Shown here: positions 34,586 through 46,983 of the stretch, in pieces
Numbering within the stretch: position 1 is the stretch's first letter
How the letters are laid out: each line of letters starts with the position of its first letter
Source: Cryptomeria japonica
Lineage: Eukaryota; Streptophyta; Pinopsida; Cupressales; Cupressaceae
Length of the DNA stretch: 60,000 bases
Assembly (NCBI RefSeq): GCF_030272615.1
Contig: NC_081415.1
Coordinates: 602,415,644-602,475,643, forward strand
Direction of reading: 5' to 3'
Notes under the pieces: generated by a model
What the model was told of the DNA's origin: nothing
Databases searched by the model: none
The model's input: the letters and a program-made list of their open reading frames with translations, nothing else
Program-made: the position numbers and the translations under genes

Positions 34586-35570
34586 ATGGATAACTTGAGA
34601 AAGCAATTGGAAACAACTCTTGCAAATTATGATGCAGAAAAGTTGAAGAATATCAAACTTGAAGATGATCTGAAGGCTGCATAGGAAATCATTCAAGGAC
34701 TTTAGGAGAATCTTACTATTGCTAGAAACAAAAGAAGAGAACTTCATGAGAAGATACAGAGTGATGATGATGAAAAGGAAACTCTTAATGATCTTGTAAG
34801 CAAGATGAAGCAAGAAAACATGACCTTGAGGAATGAGATGTAAGATATGACTATGAGATTTTGTAAAGACACTGAAGACAGAAAGAAAAATGAAGATGAC
34901 CTGGCTAGGAGAATCAATGATGCTGGAAATGAAAATCTAAGACTCAGTCATGAAAATGATATGTTAAAGACAAATCTGATTCAGTTGGAACATGATAAAA
35001 ATGAACTCATGAGACAAAAGGATTTCTTGGAAAATGAGTTGGCTACTGCAAATCAACATAAAGAGAAATTCAATAAAAGTTTAGAAAAACTTGATGACAT
35101 GCTGAAAAATCATAAACCTAATGGAGATACTAATGGACTTGGCTTTGAAGTTGGTGAAAGCTCCAGTACTGCAAACAATCATGATCATAGTAAACCGGTA
35201 AGACAACCTAATGCCTACAAATTTAATGGGAAATGCTTTAACTGTAACAAGTATGGTCATAAAGAAAATTAGTGTAGATCTAGAAACTATCACAACACTA
35301 ATGCACCCACTAGTCAATGTTCTAAATGCAACAAAATTGGTCATAATTCCAAAAATTGCAGAATGAATGTAAGATGTTATGTTTATGGAAGATTTGGACA
35401 CTTATCTAATCAATGCAGAACACATACTGGCATAGGATATGGAAAAGCTATTCAGAAAAATAATGTGACATGTTATGCTTGTAACAAGATTGGACATATT
35501 GCAAAATTTTGTAGAAGTAAGGCATCACTGACAAATAACAAAGGACCCTATTTGAAAGGTAAATAAAAGG
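34586..35570 (+). pseudogene. C2 gag: coiled coil plus four zinc knuckles
   Basis: Begins at the ATG 34586 (MDNLRKQLETTLANYDAEKL), about 58 bases after the primer site. Residues 1-190 are almost entirely heptad-like, with ENDMLKTNLIQLEHDKNELM in the middle, a strong coiled coil. Four CCHC-type motifs follow: CFNCNKYGHKEN, CSKCNKIGHNSKNC, CYVYGRFGHLSNQC (second Cys now Tyr) and CYACNKIGHIAKFC (35480-35515). Stops occur at Gln or Trp sites. The usual copia gag N-terminus (LDGTNY) is absent, so this is either another gag type or its C-terminal half. RNA binding through the knuckles and assembly through the coil are inferred. Confidence 0.8.
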
Positions 35571-36002
35571 TTGAAGAGGTAAAGTAAGAATTTTCAAAAA
35601 AATGGATTAGAAAGAGAGATCAGAATGATGATGAGACTATTCCTTCACTGGTATAACAAAGTATCACTCCACCGGTAGGAGATTGTTCATCTAGCTGAAA
35701 AGAAACCTTTTGGGGGTATGGCAACTAGTTGAAAATCATGCTAGTTTACCCTCGGTTGATGGTAAGAAGTTGAATTACTTATTTACTGGAAGATGAGTTA
35801 ATTTTTCACTTAACCGACAGGCATTTGTTATGGTAGTTGAAGGAAATAACATTATAAAGCAAGTGTTTTTCACTCTTTTTCACTCACTGAGCATTCAAAT
35901 TTCCTAAGAGGGCGAAAAAACCGAGCGAAGACATCCACAGTGAGAAGTGAAGCAAAATCTTTCAAGCATTCAAACCTAAAGGCATATTAAGGTATTTATC
36001 AA
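35571..36002 (+). other. C2 inter-ORF region
   Basis: Frames decay after gag. 35870-35960 (CACTCTTTTTCACTCACTGA, then an A-rich GCGAAAAAACCGAGCGAAG stretch) looks like a distinct leader just before the second ORF. Whether it holds a promoter, splice acceptor or internal ribosome entry cannot be told. Confidence 0.4.
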
Positions 36003-37246
36003 ATGGATTCCTCCTCTACACCTTACTTCATTGCAAAACCTACTATTGTTGAAGTGGTTAAATGCCCTAGGCTCATATTTAAGATCATACCTAAAGTAGA
36101 AAAGCAAGATGATACCCTAGGTGCATTCTCTAAAATACCCAAAAGAGTTGCATATGCAGAAGACCCTAGGATATACATACATTGTCATATTGTGGAACTT
36201 GGTGCTAATAAAATTATGAACATGTATAGGACTGTAATTTGTGATGAGAATGGTATTGTAAAACCAAAACATAAGATCAAGAAACCCTAGGTTTTGTGGA
36301 AATACTTAGTATTCTTGATTTTCCTAAGGAATTTGTGAGAATTGTGGTAAGAAGAGTTCATGGGGAATTCTTTTGGCTTGACTTCATCCACAAAATCACA
36401 AAAGAAGCAGTAAGGGCAGTGACTGACTTACCTTCCACCGGTAGTAGGCCTGACAAAACTAAGAAAGTTCCAAATAACACTGTGATGACATTAACTGGTG
36501 CAACCCATGATAGCAGATCCTTGAGAGTCAATGATGTAAAAGATATAAATGTCAGATTCATTAGCATGATACTAGGATACAAAACTACAGATGCTAACAA
36601 ATTAAACTCTGTTTCCAGTTTATGTATCAAGAGAGCTTATAACATGGTGAACAGTAACACTAAGATTGACATATGTGAATGGCTGAAGGATGAATTAATT
36701 GACAATATGAAGAAAATTAAAGGTGATAAGAAAGGTACTTTCAGATTTGGTAATCTACTTGTGTGCCTAATGCTATACATTACTAAGTAAGTTCCTGATA
36801 TAGGTAGGAAAGAATTTGGTTTTGACATACCGGTAAGCAAACAAATTTTGGATATCCTTACTAGCATGGGAGATGACAGGGAAAGCAACATAATTAAATA
36901 CATCCAAACATTTAAGGATAGAATGAAAATAAGGGAAAGGTTATCTCAGAGCATAGTTGACAAATATCAGAAAGAAATATGTTTTGTTATAAAGAAAGAT
37001 GAAATTTGGATGGAAGCAGTGGCTCCTAGAACTATTTGGGATAATAGAAATGGGTTATGAGGCTGATGAAAACATAATTGAGACATATGCTAAAGCCCTA
37101 CTTGAAGCCCCTAGAGAACCTGAAGAGGAAATATTTGGAAATGCTGAAACCAATAAGAGCAAGGTACAGACCCTTAAACCAAGGAAGAAAAGAGAACAAT
37201 CTATCAGAAAAGTAACAAAACAAGCCAAAGAGATCAAGGAAAAAAT
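36003..37246 (+). pseudogene. C2 second ORF, N-terminal part, family not recognised
   Basis: ATG 36003 (MDSSSTPYFIAKPTIVEVVK) opens 95 codons. A frame change at about 36290 leads into 36296-36790 (CEWLKDELIDNMKKIKGDKK near the end), then 36848-37060 and 36999-37246, separated by single stops or frameshifts. It is globular in composition: RFISMILGYKTTDAN, TFRFGNLLVCLMLYITK, ICFVIKKDEIWMEAVAPRTI. It ends in a basic stretch (KPRKKREQSIRKVTKQAKEI), possibly a nuclear-localisation signal. No protease, RT, integrase, transposase or gag core was recognised. The codons continue at 43923 after the C3 insertion. Confidence 0.65.
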
Positions 37247-38314
37247 TGTTGGCATTTTCGATATGTTGATATGGTTTTATCATTGATGTCAACACCTATC
37301 ATCACTTGTCAGCACTTATCAGCACTTGGAGATTTTGGTTATGTTCACCGACAAGTCAAAGACTTATGCATAGTCATCGGTATTTGGTTCACCGATAGAT
37401 TATATTGTTCATCGACACTTGGAATGACTTGGAGACTACTTGGTTATGTCGAAGACATTATTCGATCACTTGGTTTTGGCAATTTGGTTAATTGTTCATT
37501 CGGGTTTGCATATTTGTTGTTACCGGCAAATAGGTCCAGGATAAGTACTAGCATGTATATCTATTCCAAATCAGCACAACATGTTATGGAGATGATTTAT
37601 TATTATTGTAAATGCATTGAGCTAACATCATGCATTGGATATTGATTTATTTGTAATTGATTTTATTGTAATATCTTCTAGTGAGACAACCCATTCAATT
37701 AGATTTAGGTTATGGTATAAATGTAAGATCTCATTTGTGAGATTGAAGTGTGAATGCGAAGAGGATTGCAATAAGGTATATACAAAAATAAGCAGAGCTA
37801 TACACGTAGACATCATTTGAAGGTTGAAGGAAGGATCTTGTGAAGCCAATCAGAACTAAACCGGTACTGAATCCAGCATATGAAGATGTTATTTTTTGCA
37901 ATACATTATCATTGTATTTAACCATCCAATTATAGTCAGTGTGACTCTCATTTTGTGTTTGAGCAGTGAGCTCTAGGCAGTTGGCCTTTCTGCATGTGTA
38001 GAATCCATATTGTACACACATACTATCTACAGTAGTATCATTTGATTGTTGGTAAGGCTTCCTGTGGTTTTTCCCCTTAAAGGGTTTCCATGTACAAATA
38101 TTTGTGTTATGTGCTATGGATGTTATTTTCTTTCTATGTCATGCATTAATCTTTACCGGTACTACAATTAACTGTTAAGACTATCTACCGACATAAAGTT
38201 TGGTTTACTGGCATTAAGCATTAAGTTTGGGTTAAGTTAATTTTGGTTCAATTTATTGGACAATTGATTCACCCTCCCCCCACCCCCCCTCTTAGTTGTC
38301 TCTAGGACCTAACA
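37247..38314 (+). repeat. C3 5' LTR
   Basis: TGTTGGCATTTTCGATATG to CCTAACA, 1068 bp. Near the end is CACCCTCCCCCCACCCCCCC. It contains several CGGT words (ACCGACAAGTC, ACCGGTACT), many decayed to TGGT or CAGT in the other LTR. Confidence 0.92.
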
Positions 38315-38316
38315 AT

Positions 38317-38328
38317 TGGTATCAGAGC
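38317..38328 (+). other. C3 primer binding site (initiator tRNA-Met)
   Basis: TGGTATCAGAGC, two bases after the LTR end. Confidence 0.93.
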
Positions 38329-38371
38329 CTAGTCATCTTTTTGCAAAAGTTTAACAGCTTGAGGAGATCCA

Positions 38372-39312
38372 ATGTCTTCTAACTATTTCAAGGAGTGTCT
38401 AAAACTTGATGGAACTAACTATGGCATATGGAAGATTGAGATGGAGATACATTTTAATTGCATTGGAAAGGACATATGGGATGTTACAAAGAATGACTAT
38501 GCTGCTCCTACTCAAGGTCAACCTATTCCACCTAACTTGGGTAAACATTAGGAAAATGATTGGAAAGCAAGAGAAGCACTTTTGAGCATATTGTGAGATC
38601 AGTAAGTCATGGGATTGTCAGATAGATCCACTCCCAAAGTGATTTGGGACAAACTGGAAACATTGAATGAAGGAGATTCCATAGTCAAAATTGCAAAACT
38701 TGAATGCTTCTGGGTCAAGTATGAAAGTCTGAAAATGGAAGAAGAAGAAAGAATTTCTACTTTTATGGAAAGAGTAAATGAAATTGTTTTGGGTATACAA
38801 TGTTGTGGAGGAACCTTAAGTGAAGATGAGATTGATTCTAAAGTTTTAAGAGCTTTTCCACTGACATATAAAATGAAAGTTACTGCTATAAATGAATTGA
38901 GAACAATCCCTAATGCATCAGTATCTAGAGACACATTGGTTGGAAAAATTTAAGCTTTTGAGCTTGAGGAATTTGGTCTTGTTACTACTATCAAGACAAA
39001 TCTAGCTTTCAAAGCATCATCATCAACTGCAACATCATCATCATCTGATAAATCTGATTGGAAAGCCTTCTATGCAAGAGAACTTAAAGAAAGCGGGAGA
39101 GAAAATGGAGAACTTGAAGAACTTGAAGCACTATTTGCAAGGAAAATGCATAAAGGTCCAATTGGAAATAAGTATGGAAATAAGTATGAAGGTAAAGCAC
39201 CCTTTAAATGTTTTAACTATAATAAGATTGGTCATATGGCTTCTAGATGTCCTGATAGACATGCAAGATTAAGAGAAGAAGCTAAAAGAACATATAAGCC
39301 TAACCCTGACTA
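38372..39312 (+). pseudogene. C3 gag
   Basis: The ATG at 38372 (MSSNYFKECLKLDGTNYGIW) is the first after the primer site and is in frame with 38609-38953 (STPKVIWDKLETLNEGDSI, GIQCCGGTLSEDEIDSKVL). Stops fall in the first 80 codons and at 38951. After a Ser-rich linker a zinc knuckle CFNYNKIGHMASRC is at about 39210; the second Cys has become Tyr (TGT-to-TAT type). The homologous C1 knuckle lost a different Cys. The reading ends at a stop in NPDY*KYKF (about 39316). Confidence 0.88.
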
Positions 39313-40940
39313 TTAGAAATACAAGTTTAAGAAGAATAGAGACAAATCTTGTTATTATGCTGATGAAGGAGTTGCAGATGATTTTGATTAGGATCCGACA
39401 GACAATGGATGGGCTTTTGTTGCTATAATAGAAGATCAACAGACACCTACTGTTCAATTGGTAGAGCAGGCCCTGGCAGCTAAAGTTGAAGATAATGATG
39501 AATAGATTATTGATTTAGGATGCTCACATCATATGACTAGTGATAAGAGTAAATTATTAACCTTTCAGGATTACAATGGAGGTCTAGTAAGATTTGGAGA
39601 TGATAAAGCTTGTTTGATCAAAGGAAAGGCACTATATCTTTTGATGGTAAGCACAATACTAATAATGTTTACTATTTGACGGTTTGAAGCATAATCTTTT
39701 GAGTGTTGGTCAATTAGTTGAGAAAGGATTTCAGTTACAATTCAAGAATGGTAAATGCAAAATCTTAAACAAATTGGTTTGGAAATTACAACCCGTAATT
39801 AGACTAGAGGTAATATCTTTCATTTGAACAACAATGAGAAAGCATGTTTGATTGCACATATTGATGAAAGTTGGTTATGGCATAAGAGACTTTGTCATGT
39901 AAATTTTGACTGCATTATGAAAATCAGTACTACTAAGGCAGTAAAAGATTTACCTAAGATTGTTAAACCTCACAATCCGGTATGTAAGGAATGTCAATTT
40001 GGAAAGCAAGTTAGAGCAACTTTTAAGAGTATTCCAGAGAAGTCTAATAATGTTCTTGATTTAATTCATACAGATTTATGTGGTCCAACAAGAACTAGAA
40101 GCATACAAGGAGATAGATATTTTATGCTAATCATTGATGACTATTCTAGAATGTATTGGGTTACTTTTCTCGGAGAAAAATCTGAAGCATTTGGGAAATT
40201 CAAACTATTCAAGGTGATGATAGAAAATGAAACTAACAAGAAAATTGAATGTTTGAGGTCATATCAAAGAGGAGAATTCACATCTAAGGAATTTAATACA
40301 TTCTGTGAATTGAATGGGATCAGAAGATAGTTATCAGCACCCCGGACACCCTAGCAGAATGGAGTTGTGGAAAGGAAAAACAAAACTATCTTGGATGCAG
40401 CCAGAAGTATGATATCTGAAACAAATCTACCTCATATATACTGGAGAGAAGTGATCAATATAGTTGTTTATACATTCAATAGAGTTCACATCAGAGGTGA
40501 AACCAGTAAGACCCCACATGACCTATGGTTTGGTAATACTCCTACTCTTAAATATTTCAATATAATTGGAAGTAAATGCTATATTAGAAGAGATGAGTAT
40601 ATTGGAAAATTTGATCCTAGAAGTGATGAAGGAATATTTCTTGGTTATAAATCTAAGAGCAAGGCATACAGATGTTTTAACAAGAGATTGCAGTTGAGAG
40701 TGCAAATGTGAAGATTGATGAACAGTTTATAGGAAATTTAAGGTACGCTGACTCTAAACCAGCAATAGAGATAATCACAAATGAACCTATCGTGAATACA
40801 CCAGTATAGATTGGTGATCAAGCTACAATGACATCATCTAGAGACTCAACAGTCATTGAAGAACAATAGCAAGTAAAAACACCCCATTATGTAAGATTGA
40901 ATCAATAAGAAGATCAGATAATTGGAAACAAATTTCAAGG
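39313..40940 (+). pseudogene. C3 protease and integrase region
   Basis: The protease motif reads IIDLGCSHHMT (about 39506), with Leu where Ser of DSG is expected (a C-to-T change). A frameshift lies near 39635. From 39824 the integrase is readable: CLIAHIDESWLWHKRLCHVN, NPVCKECQFGKQ, LDLIHTDLCGPTRTRS, IDDYSRMYWVTF and, after stops at 40328 and 40352, NGVVERKNKTILDAA. Zinc-binding and catalytic residues are present, so only stops and the frameshift near 40690 break it. An intact HIYWREV marks the site where C1 and C4 have a stop. Confidence 0.88.
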
Positions 40941-42527
40941 AGTTATGATTAGAGGAAGATTGACAAATGAAGAGGTATGTCTTATTTCTCAAATTGAACC
41001 TACATCAATTAATGAGGAATGTAAAGATAAATATTGGATTGGAGTTATGGAAGATGAATTGGAACACATTGAAAGGAATAACACTTGGTCATTAGTTCCC
41101 CGGCCTAAAGACAAAAATGTAATTGGAACTAAATAGGTTTCCAGAAATAAACTTAATGAAGATGGTAAGGTAATTAGAAACAACACAAGATTAGTGTGTA
41201 AGGGATATTCATAGAAAGAAGGAATTGATTACAATGAAACCTTTGCATAGATAGCTATAATTGAGGTGGATAGACTTTTATTGGCTTTTGCAGCACACAA
41301 GAACTATAAAGTATGTCAAATGGATGTTAAATGTGCATTTCTGAATGGATATTTTGAAGAAGAAGTTTATATTGAACAACCTGATGGATTTTCTTTGACA
41401 GATAACAAAGACATGGTTTGCAGGTTAAGGAAAGCTTTATATGGATTGAAACAAGCTCCTAGAGCTTGATATGCTAGATTGGACAAATATCTTTTGAAGC
41501 TTGGTTACACTAAAGGTAATGATGATAGCAATCTATACTACAAGGTGACTAATGATGATATCTTGGTTATTGAAGTTTTTGTTGATGATATAATCTTTGG
41601 AGGAGAAGATGGTTTGTGTAAAGATTTTTCTAACAAAATGCAACAAGAATTTGAAATGTCTATGATTGGAGAGATAAAATTCCTTTTAGGATTGATTTCA
41701 TAGACTGATAAAGGTATATTCCTATGTCAATCTAAGTACTTGAAGGAATTACTAAAGAAATTTGGCATGGAAAACTATAAACCGGTAAGCACACCTATGA
41801 CTACAACTGATAAACTATCTTTGAAGGATGAATCTACAATTGTTAATCCAACTAGATACAAATCTATGATAGGAGGTTTACCATATTTGACACAACAAGA
41901 CCTGATATTATGAATGCAATATATATTGTTTCAAGATTTCAGATTAATCCTAAAGAAAATCATGAATCAGCAGTGAAAAGGATTTTCTCGTACCTACAAG
42001 GCACTACAAATCTTGGTTTATGGTATCCTAGAGATGAAAATTTTGACTTATGTGCATACATAGATGCTAATTGGGTAGGAGATGTGGATGACATAAAAAG
42101 AACTACCTATGAAGCACTTTTTCTTGGTAGTAGACTGATTTCTTGGTTGAGCAAGAAACAAAATTGTACAAGTCTATCAACAGCAAAATAAGAATATGTT
42201 GCAACAACAACTAATTGTACACAGGTATTATGGATCAAGCAAATGTTGAAGGACATAAAGGTAAAATTCAAGGAACCTATAAATATCTACTATGATAATA
42301 TGGCAGCAATTCATATATCAAAGAACCTAGTATTTCACTCTAAGACTAAACATGTTTCTATCAAATTCAATTTTCTAAAGGAGAATATTGAAGCAAAAGA
42401 AGTGAAATTGGTTTCTATGAATAGTAAAGAGTAGATTGTTGATATTTTTACAAAGCCTTTGCCTAAGGAAACATTTGAGTATCTCAGATAGCAACTTGGA
42501 TTCCTACCCCCATCGATAGAGGCTTAG
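40941..42527 (+). pseudogene. C3 reverse transcriptase and RNase H
   Basis: VCLISQIEPTSINEECKDKY begins the RT region. [50 protein letters not shown] and FVDDIIFGGEDG (41578-41613) are standard copia RT, with Phe in place of Tyr in YVDD as in C1. RNase H: YIDANWVGDVDD (Asn for the usual Asp of DADW), then HSKTKHVSIKFNFLKENI. Stops occur at Gln and Trp sites, with a frameshift near 41895. The natural stop is 42525-42527. Confidence 0.88.
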
Positions 42528-42864
42528 GCAGTTGATGTTTGTCATCAATCGGCAGAATTTATAGAGAAATTTTATTCTAGCTTTGATGAGGAGAGCTACT
42601 TCTTAGGGGGAGTAGTTGGTATAATAAGTTGGTATTTTGTATTTGGTTTTGTATTGCTTTGGCATTTGATGTCAAAGGGGGATAGATTGATATGGAAAAA
42701 CACATCATCCCTTGGGGGAGATATTGTTACTTTAGGGAGAGATTGTTAGAGAGATTGATTACTCTCTATATCTGTATTTTGGGAGATTGTTGGTTTTTGG
42801 TTTTTGGCATTTCTGTTTTGGCACTTTTCCATCTTGTGTTGCCATCAATGCCAAAGGGGGAGAT
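42528..42864 (+). other. C3 3' untranslated region with repeated purine tracts
   Basis: TTAGGGGGAGTAGT (about 42603), AAAGGGGGATAG (about 42675), TTGGGGGAGATAT (about 42712) and the terminal CCAAAGGGGGAGAT (42851-42864). Same arrangement as in C1. Confidence 0.75.
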
Positions 42865-43922
42865 TGTTGGAATTTTAGATATGTTGATATGATTTTGTCA
42901 TTGATGTCAATACCTGTCATCATTGTCAACACTTATCAGCACTTGGAGATTTTGGTTATGTTCACCGGCAAGTCAAAGACTTATGCACAGTCACTGTTAT
43001 TTGGTTCACCAGTAGATTATATTGTTCACTAGCACTTGGAATGACTTGGAGACTACTTGGTTATGTCGAAGACATTATTTGATCACTTGGTTTTGGCGAT
43101 TTGGTTAACTATTTATTCGGGTTTGCATATTTGTTGTTACCAGCAAATAGGTCCAGGATAAGTACCGGCAAGTATATCTATTCCAGATCAGCACGACATG
43201 TTATGGAGATGATTTATTATTATTGTAAATGCATTGGGCTGACATCATGAATTGCATATTGATTTATTTGTAATTAATTTTATAGTAATATCTTTTAGTG
43301 AGCTGACCTATTCAATTGGTCTTAGGTTATGGTATAAGTGTAAGATCTCATTTGTGAGATTGAAGTGTGAATGCGAAGAGGATTGCAATAAGGTATATGC
43401 AAAAAATAAGCAGAGCTCTACACGTAGACATCATTTGAAGGTTGAAGGAAGGATCTTGTGTAGGCAATCAGAACTAAACTAGTACTGAATCCAATATATG
43501 AAGATGCGATTTTTTGCAGTGCATTATCATTGGATTTAAGCATCCAATTGTAGTCAGTGTGACTCTCATTTTGTGTTGAGCAGTGAGCTGTAGGTAGCTA
43601 GCCTTTCTGCATGTGCAGAATCCATATTGTACACACATACTATCTCCAATAGTATCATTTATTGTGGGTAAGGCTTCCTAGCATGGTTTTTCCCCTTATA
43701 GGGTTTCCACATAAAAATATTTGTGTTATGTGTTGTGGATGTTATTGTCTTTCTGTTTCATGCATTAATATTTACTGGTACTGCAATTAATTATTAAGAC
43801 TATCTAGCGGCATAAAGTTTGGTTTATTGGTATTAAGCATTAAGTTTTGGTTAAATTAATTTTGGTTGAATTTATTGGAAAAATGATTCACCCCCCCTCT
43901 CAATTATCTTTGGGACCTAACA
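42865..43922 (+). repeat. C3 3' LTR
   Basis: TGTTGGAATTTTAGATATG to CCTAACA, 1058 bp, aligning along its length with 37247-38314. Next to it, at 43924-43962, a 20-bp word (CATATTGAATATCACTA) is repeated twice in tandem. Confidence 0.92.
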
Positions 43923-46014
43923 TACATATTGAATATCACTAAACATATTGAATATCACTAGTATTGAGGAAAGTGACTTGGAAGGGATACAATCAGAAGC
44001 TCATCTTTCATCGGTTGGAACTTCATCTGACAGTGAAATCCTAGTTGAGATTAAGAGAGTAGAATGGAAAAGAAAACCTTCACCGAAACACTCTCCTGCA
44101 CCAAAGAGAACAAGAAGGAAACAATAGGCAGTAAGGCCCCCAACAAAGAAAATGACACCAAGGAAGAAGAAGGAAAAATAGGTTACTCCTCCTTTAGACA
44201 ATCTTTTGAATGAAATAACAGATGATGGAAACTTGTCTAATTTTAGTAAATTGTATGATACTTTTACTAATGAAGACAAGGAAAGTATAGAAAATAGTAT
44301 CATTCTACACTTAGACATGTATAAGAAATTTTTGATAGAAGTTGTAGATGATTTACCAAGTGACTTGTATAGGAGACTTGATGCAAAGAGACTAGCTATT
44401 ATGGAATTGAATAAGAAGATAAAGATAGAAAAATTACTTGCAGTTCATCCAGTTAAATCAACAAATGAAATTGATGAATTGATAAGTGAGGTAAATAGGA
44501 CAAGATTCTCTAGTGGTCACTGGCATATAGGTTTAATGTCTGGCAGAGTGAATGAAATCTCTAAAGTGATAGTGGATAAATGGGATATCTTCTTTGTGGA
44601 GAAATAGAAGCAAGAAGAGCTCAAACGACCCAAAACTTTCAGAGTTTACCAAAAGGAAAAGGACAAAGGTAAAGGCAAGGTAGGTGGACCTCCAAGCATA
44701 AAAGAAACAGATAATTTGCTCCCACCTTCTTATGATACTCCACTGATTGAGACTTTTGATACACCACTAGCTACTGATAATTTTGAGTTGGAATCAACAC
44801 ATAAGAACACCAATTCTGATTCAGAAGTTTTATATACTATGAATATTGATACACGAGAGGTAAATATTATGGTTGATAAGGAAACCACTAGTGAAAAGAA
44901 AGATGTGGCTACTAAGCCACCGACTAAGAATATTGCAGTGGAAACACATGTAGAGAATATAGTTGAAAATATTAAAATTGGGGTTGAGACACAAACTGAA
45001 CAATCAGTTGATCCCCTGGTTTCTGGAATGGTGACTAATACCACTGGTGTACACATTGAAAAACCCATAAGAGTTAGAGATACCAGCAATGGACAGTTCA
45101 AGAGGTGCATACTAAAAATCCTGCAGTAGAAAGCACAGAGAAACAGGAAGAGAAAAAGGTTGAGGTATAGGTTCAAATTGAGATAGTTCCACCGGAAACT
45201 ACTGAGAAACCCAAGCCTTTGCTAGTTGAGATGCAGACATAAACTAACCTATCAGAGGTCAACACAAGAAAAGAGGTTACTCACACCAGTGGAATGCAGA
45301 TTGTTAAGGTAGTTCAACAATCATCCTATTCTAAAATTAATTGCACCCAAGTGCAATGTGGACAACAAAGATTATTTGAGCCAATTAGACACATTGTCTA
45401 AGTATATCACCGGCAACCTATTAACAATTGATCAAATTAATGAGGAAACATTTAGTGAGAAAATAATTAAAGAAAAAGAAAAATTCTTTGATGAGTCAAT
45501 AAAGAAGTGCATGGGACACATTGACACACTCCTACCGACACTAAACAAAACAATAATGGAATTTAAGGAGTTATACAGAGACACATGCAAGAATGATACT
45601 TTGATAGTTGATATAGACAAGAAAATTAGTAAAGAATAGAAAGAAAGAAATGATATTGCTAATAATCTCATCGGTTCATTAGAACCCATATCCGTTATAG
45701 AACAGGAGATAGCAGGTTTTGAGAAGAAAATTGAAAATTTTGAAAAAGAGAAGGAAAGAATAAAGTTCAAGGCAAAAGAGCTAAAATGTAGACTTGGTCC
45801 TAAGCTTGACAACCTCATCTCTTTGAGGAAAAAGATCTCAGAGGCACTTGTTCTAGGACTAAAAACACCAAAAGAGAAAATGCACATCCTAACTAGTACA
45901 ATTCAAAGGACTGAAGCAACATTGAAGGATAGTAAAAGGTTCACTGAGAGCCTGAATTTTGTATTGGCAGATCTATTTCAGATTGTAACCAACTGGTTAC
46001 AGGGTTCCAGCTGA
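43923..46014 (+). pseudogene. C2 second ORF, C-terminal part
   Basis: Continuation of the unrecognised ORF after C3. Ser/Glu-rich start (SIEESDLEGIQSEAHLSSVG), a Lys/Arg/Pro stretch (RKPSPKHSPAPKRTRRK, then TPRKKKEK) like a nuclear-localisation signal, then a 133-codon helical segment (44206-44607). An acidic Thr-rich stretch follows (44716-45129), and a final coiled coil (45358-46014: FEKKIENFEKEKERIKFKAK) ends at TGA 46012-46014. Stops are mostly TAG or TAA at likely Gln sites. Together with 36003-37246 it would have coded for roughly 1100 residues. No enzyme motif was recognised; Lys/Glu-rich coils suggest a structural or nucleic-acid-associated role, which is inference. Confidence 0.65.
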
Positions 46015-46215
46015 GGACTACACTCAGTTGACATTTTTGACAGCCTTTTTCATTGATGCCAAAGGGGGAGTAGTAGACATGAAAAAAATGATGGACAAAA
46101 GAGATCATCTGCTTAGCAGGAGCACACATTTTGGTAAGAATTTTGGGACTTCAAATTTTGGATACATTTTTAAATTTTTCTCATGGGTGTTGACATCAAT
46201 GCCAAAGGGGGAGAT
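46015..46215 (+). other. C2 3' untranslated region and polypurine tract
   Basis: Two near-identical tracts: GATGCCAAAGGGGGAGTAGT (about 46056) and ATGCCAAAGGGGGAGAT (46199-46215). The second adjoins the LTR. Confidence 0.8.
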
Positions 46216-46983
46216 TGTTGGCATTGCACACTCCAATGAGAAATTGTAGGTGATTGAAGGTATTCTCATTGATGGCAACCTTGCAATCCTATGTCGTGGA
46301 CAGACTCTACACTGGCAGATAGTCTACCGACAGTGACAAAGATGATTACTGGCACCCTGGTCGACAGGATTTTGTTTATTGCATATTGTATTTAATTGTA
46401 ATATCTCTTTGTAAGCCGGCAAGGCATATTGTAATAAGACTCATATATAATTATGAGATCTTGTAGATCATTTAAGATGCAGACATGGGAAGATTACTGC
46501 AGAAGTAATGTGCAAATATTAAGGAAGATTTTGGAGTAAGGTTTATGGTTATTGTATGAGCTTAAAGCTGTACTAAACCTGGCATAGTAGATGTTGAAAT
46601 AAAGAAGTACATTATATTGGATTTGCATGATCCATTTTGTAAGTCAGTGAGACTTCCTTTTGTAATTAAGCAGTGAGCTTTAGGTAGTTGGCCTTCTTGC
46701 ATGTGCAGGCCCCTATTGTAAGTAATATCCATTCATTGGCTAGTGAGTGAATATTGTGGGACACAAATCCCACTGAGGTTTTTCCCACACTGGGTTTCCT
46801 CATTAAAAATATTGTGTTATGGTGTGCTTTCTATGTTGTGCTTATTTTTTATATTTACTACATTAATTCTTGTTTACCAGTACACTGTTTTGGAATGCAA
46901 TTTATTTAATAAGGTCAGAAAATTTGTTAACTGACAAGATACTGATTCACCCCCCCCTCTCAGTATCTTTGGGAATCCTAACA
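46216..46983 (+). repeat. C2 3' LTR
   Basis: TGTTGGCATTGCACACTCC to CCTAACA, 768 bp. Its first 29 bp are missing from the 5' copy. It is followed directly by C1 LTR sequence. Confidence 0.9.

Larger units (their letters stand above)
37247..43922 (+). mobile_element. C3: Ty1/copia LTR retrotransposon nested in C2
   Basis: LTRs 37247-38314 and 42865-43922 (1068 and 1058 bp), primer site 38317, gag from 38372, pol to 42527, polypurine tract CCAAAGGGGGAGAT before 42865. It splits the second ORF of C2. No 5-bp target duplication is seen: left flank AAAAT, right flank TACAT. Deletion, substitution or recombination between two C3 copies could explain that. Coding is broken by stops and at least two frameshifts (about 39635 and about 40690). 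Confidence 0.92.
33777..46983 (+). mobile_element. C2: non-autonomous LTR retrotransposon with gag and a second ORF
   Basis: 5' LTR 33777-34514 (29 bp short at its start), primer site 34517-34528, gag 34586-35570, second ORF 36003-37246 plus 43923-46014, polypurine tract before 46216, 3' LTR 46216-46983. The only protease, integrase or RT sequence inside belongs to the nested C3. Right flank TATATGTGTATGATC is C1 LTR. No target duplication is visible because the left junction is deleted. C2 would need enzymes from another element; the primer site and polypurine tract match those of the copia elements here, so a copia helper is likely. Confidence 0.82.
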
